Shown here piece by piece: positions 60,048 to 64,000 of a DNA stretch of 64,000 nt. Every line of letters begins with the position of its first letter. The first letter of the stretch is position 1. The position numbers were made by a program, and so were the translations under genes. Below the pieces are notes generated by a model. It ran no database searches. It was not told the DNA's origin and saw nothing but the letters and a program-made list of their open reading frames with translations. The stretch is from Urechis unicinctus (taxonomy: Eukaryota; Annelida; Polychaeta; Xenopneusta; Urechidae): assembly GCA_034190875.2 (NCBI GenBank), contig CM067344.1:74420178-74484177 (forward strand), given 5' to 3'.

Positions 60048-62862
60048 ATGAGGCACCAGAAAGAACAAAATCCTGAGCAATATGTGCGACCAATGCCACT
60101 GCCCATTCCCTCCCACAAAGGCATTAAAATACAGGCACGCTGTGACACTGTGTATAACCCTACCTATCCAACGCGAGATATGGTACGTAGGGAAAACTAC
60201 AAGCGACGTCAACTACAGCTCAGTGAACAGGGGTTCCGCTCTGTTATTTACAAGCCATACCAGGGAATAGGGGACCCATTCTACCTGGATGAGAAAAAAC
60301 TTATCCTCCATGCTCTTGGTCAATGGGATGAGGTAAGATAGCATGTTGATTGAGAAGATCAGTCACTTAAGTTGTGGTACTTATTGTATTGAGCATTGGT
60401 GTCTATTATTTTACATCAAATGTAAATGGATGATCCAGTGTTCTTTCTGGTCATTACTGTGTTGCATAGCATTATGAAAGTAATATTTCAGCGCTGTTAT
60501 TTACAGTCAAATGTGTTGTTGCTTGTGTTTGATGTTTTTCCCAAAAACTATTATCTGCGCTCAACCACTGTTATAGAGCAAGGAAGCGGAATCATTGAGC
60601 TTTTCTGACTCCTCTGGTGACGAAGAAGACAGGTTACAACATGGACTTCAACAAAAGCCTTTTGTGAGTAATGATAGGTCATTCAAGATATGAACTCTTG
60701 TTTCAATATGATATTGGTCATATCAAATTTTATAATTCACAGACCCCAGCCAACTTTATGCTGAGGCGTGCCAGAAAAGATCTTAACACATTGCCAAAAG
60801 AAGTATTACATGGAAGGTAAGTTGTGGGGTTTCTAATCCCTAATACTTGGATGACCAGGTGTGTGTTACGTTAAGAGGATTGAAGCAGCTGTGATCACCA
60901 CTAATGCCAGCTCCATTCCATCGTAGATATATCCCTAACCCCTCTTAATCAATAATCTTTTGTAAATCACAGTAGCAATTAAACCTACATTTACTAGGTC
61001 CAAATACAGATATAATGTTCATCATGTGTATGTCAGTCATATCTGAATGGGAATTTTATGTGTGTATATAATTAAGAGATCTTATCAGAAATGTTCATCT
61101 TGGTCATGGGCTTTTCCAAATACTAAGGAAGGAGCGCCAGTCCAAGGCAAGTACTTGTTGTCTGACATGAAATAGTCTGTGTCTCTCATCAACTAGCTAT
61201 ATATACAATACCAAATCATGGAAACCTCGACCAAAACTAATGGGTTGATACTCATATTCAACATAACAGTGCCATATGGTTTTTCTATTACTTTGATGAG
61301 ATACTTTCTGTTTTAACTTAACAACATCATTTAATTAAACCAGGGCAAAATAAGGCACACGGTTAATTATGTAATATATAAAGACTGATTGTGAATTTTC
61401 AAAACATCTAAAACATATTGCGGGTCCAGCTACTTTTGTATGGTGAATTGTAATTATTTGTTGCTTGCGTGTTATTTGTTGCTTGCGTGTTATTTGTATG
61501 AACAGACGGTTGCGAAGCAGGAGGAGCTACGCCAGAAACAGGAGCAGCAGCGCAATGAATGGCAGCCCCCCAAATCAGACTCTCAGTCTGACGAGGAGAC
61601 GGACGATGAGCTGCAGCAAGACCACGATCTACAGATGTGAGGCACTTTGGGACCTGAAAGTTAAACCAATAATTTGGAAATGTGCAAGGCAACTCTGTAG
61701 CTGTGTGTTGTTGACTGGTGTATTGCTTGTGTCAAATAAAAGCACCATCTGACTGTTTCAGGTATGGTGTATCATTAACAACTGAGGTTGATGAACCCCC
61801 TGCACCCGTTCAAGACGACTTGACTAAACCTGTCCTGCCAGGAAGCCTCGCTGTCACAGACAATCGCAGTGTAGCATTTAGAGAGTGAGTGACCTTGGAT
61901 ATTTTTGAGCTGGAAAAGTTGTGATTTAGATGTTGACTAATGCCGTTTCCATATTAAACCTGTAACACATCTAATTCAAAATTGTACTTGAAGATATATA
62001 TGGAATAAGGATGATCAATACTTTTTTTCTGCCTAATTAGATGCCTACCCAATATTTGAGCAATACATTAGTGATAGGACATTTGCCTTGTATGATTCAT
62101 AATAATTTCATGGATTGTGGGATGTTGATATATGGTGTGCAAGTTTCAATGATGATGTGTGCAGCCTAACTAACTCCGTCAGGGGTCGTGAGGGGGTAAT
62201 GAGTGCTCGATCTACCAGAGCTAGCTCCGGTAGAAGTGGACGGACAAGTCGTAAGAAAGCTCCTGCCTCCCGACCATACACACCAGCCCACTCTAACATC
62301 TGTGAATACACCAGTGGACCTGACAAGTAAGAACAATTATTATTGATATTACTCCACTGTCATGTAACTCCATGTGGGACAGTAATTCTAACACCTGTAC
62401 CCCAATTGCATGTTACGTAACATAATCATACACTGCAGCATGGAAGGAATTGAATGGGAAGGAACTGTAGAGATTGTACACAATCTAACCGTGCTCTGTA
62501 TGTGTTGGCATTGCAGACAGAGTCTGTTTCGTCAGCTGTGTGCCTTGTACTGGATCCTGGAAGCTATGAACACTGAACCCCCCATTGTCATGGCTCCAAT
62601 ATCCACTTGTTGGAACCTCAAGTAAGTTACCAGGCATGGGCCTCTCTAAAACGATTTCTGCTTGAGTTATTGAAATCTTTTATTCAAACAATTCCTGACC
62701 AGTTCTTAAAGGATGCTCAACCTTGTGATTTCCACTCTGAACATTATTGAAAGACTGTCTTCTAACAGGGATATTGGAGGCAGCAAAACATCTTTTGGAA
62801 AGCAACAGAAAGATAAGATGGAGTTCAGATGGAAGCAGTTTCTTGCCAACCCTATGATGAAG
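60048..62862 (+). CDS. CCDC60: CCDC60 orthologue, first nine coding exons (gene continues past the window)
   Basis: Coding exons are 60048-60332, 60577-60663, 60743-60816, 61128-61146, 61506-61636, 61762-61884, 62165-62326, 62517-62621 and 62769-62862. Phases chain without error to 1080 bp, 360 codons. The block QSLFRQLCALYWILEAM followed by TCWNLKDIGGSKTSFGK closely resembles vertebrate CCDC60 (LFRQLCALHWLLEAL...TCWNPKDPGGSK). The earlier KQEELRQKQEQQRNEW coiled-coil segment and RPYTPAHSNI also match in position. CCDC60 is a coiled-coil protein of poorly known function, expressed in ciliated tissues. The fourth exon is a 19-nt microexon with a GC donor (AAG|GCAAGT). All other introns are GT-AG. 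The start at 60048 is the first Met of the open frame; an upstream exon cannot be excluded. The C-terminal half lies beyond the right edge. Confidence 0.88.
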
Positions 62863-64000
62863 GTGGGTCCTGTGACATTCAAGTTACTTTAACAAACTAT
62901 CCTCTTCTGCCCTCAGTTTGACTGTTAATTTGCATCTGAGGCTCTGAATATATAATTGATGATAATATGATAAATCTGTTTATTATGATTTAAGTTAAGT
63001 ATTTCTGGTTTATATACCACATGTTTTTGTTATAGAGAGGGTTTGTGCCATCTTGTACTTTTAACCTTATCACATGCTATATTAATTATAATAACTTCCT
63101 GTTTATTACTTGTCAAATTTGACATTTTGGCTTGAGAAAGATGTCTGGTTTTACTATGAGCAGATTCTTAACTTAGCTAAAGTAACAATAGACTCCTTGT
63201 CTTTTATAGTTAGTTGTTGCTTGGTACTATTCTTGTCTAGATGCGATCGCTTAAACATTTGATTGCTATTTGGTTGTTTAGGCTTTAAGACATGAAACCA
63301 TTATATTGACATTCATTGTGGGTTGTTTGTGCCAGCCTGACCCTGTGGAGAGACTTTACCGGGTAGGAAAGTGTAATGTCTCCTAACCCCCATCCCACCT
63401 GGGCACACATCTTATATGTTTTGCAGATATTTGCCACAAAGCACTGTTAATCATAAGGTGTGAAGTGCTACTCAACCCCTGAATTGTTTGTCACCTTGTT
63501 TTGAGTGTTTAACTTGCCACTCTGTTTGACTGGATAAGGGTTTTGTGTCTTTTCCTAAGGATGGTGGAGTAAACAGTCAATAAGATGACTATTAACTTTG
63601 ATTCCCTGATGTTGGTATATCAGTTTCATCAATATCAACTGCCATGATGGTTTCACTGACACTGCACCTGTAATCAGTACATGGAGTTCAAGTAACAGAT
63701 GTCTTTTGAGTTAGGTCTGAAGTTTCCTGGTTAGCCAGGTATATTTTGCACCTTTTGGATCAGCTTCATTAAAGCTAAACAAGGTGTTTTCTGGTGTATT
63801 GCATTTTAACTTTACTATTCTAGCAGAATGCTTGATGTACCAAATGTTCCTCAAAAATCCTTATGCTGTAGAGTTTGATCCTAGCTGATCTAGGGCCAAA
63901 GTGCATTTAGGCCGGTATTAGTGTGTGTATATGCCCATAAATACAGGGCAAAGGATATACTGATCGGGGCCTGACAGAACAGAACCATGTTATTGTGAAC
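62863..64000. other. Intron of CCDC60
   Basis: The donor GTGGGT at 62863 opens an intron that is not closed by any recognised exon before the window ends. No repeat or other gene was recognised in it. Confidence 0.55.

Overview
The window is eukaryotic DNA, most likely from a lophotrochozoan animal and probably a mollusc. This is an inference: the genes are intron-rich with GT-AG splice sites, they include animal-specific families (SLCO/OATP transporter, family 92 glycosyltransferase, CCDC60), and they sit in AT-rich, repeat-laden DNA full of LINE, hAT, Polinton-like, LTR and MITE remnants. No bacterial operon, CRISPR, tRNA or rRNA feature was seen.

Layout. 1-0.3 kb: first exon of a RecQ-like helicase (minus strand). 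0.6-3.3 kb: diverged repeats and remnants of a virus-like, capsid-bearing element. 3.3-8.1 kb: an element whose ends are arrays of a short palindrome, split by a 3.7 kb LTR element with near-identical LTRs. 8.2-10.1 kb: a TTAA-flanked MITE and capsid-type fossils. 10.1-14.1 kb: a broken LINE whose first part carries NADAR-like and SGNH domains ahead of endonuclease and reverse transcriptase. 14.1-19.1 kb: poly-T, AT and GT microsatellites around a Polinton/Maverick fossil that holds a perfect 6 x 32 bp minisatellite.

19.3-23.9 kb holds the best host gene. It is a ten-exon SLCO/OATP transporter (minus strand) whose exon phases chain perfectly into 640 codons. Two minisatellites lie exactly on its splice sites, one repeating a donor and one repeating an acceptor. 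25.85-27.03 kb is an intronless 393-aa GT92 glycosyltransferase (minus). 27.5-30.2 kb is MITEs and small repeats. 30.8-31.3 kb has weak, unrecognised coding signal.

32.25-40.8 kb is a roughly 4 kb tandem duplication of the 5' part of a DUF6589-domain gene (plus), broken in both copies, with an abrupt change in divergence inside the duplication. 40.8-45.6 kb has an LTR-type RT scrap, a hAT transposase C-terminus and a YqaJ-like nuclease piece. 45.68-50.48 kb is a 2.4 kb tandem duplication of an unrecognised, broken selfish element that carries a shared MITE. A third, inverted partial copy lies at 51.1-52.25 kb and is interrupted by an 819 bp Mutator-like MITE. A sister of that MITE lies at 56.74-57.56 kb with a perfect 9 bp target duplication.

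60.05-62.86 kb holds the first nine recognised coding exons of CCDC60 (plus), including a 19-nt microexon with a GC donor. The gene runs off the right edge. The working host genes (SLCO, GT92, CCDC60) have no obvious shared pathway; the window is mainly three unrelated genes among young and old mobile DNA.
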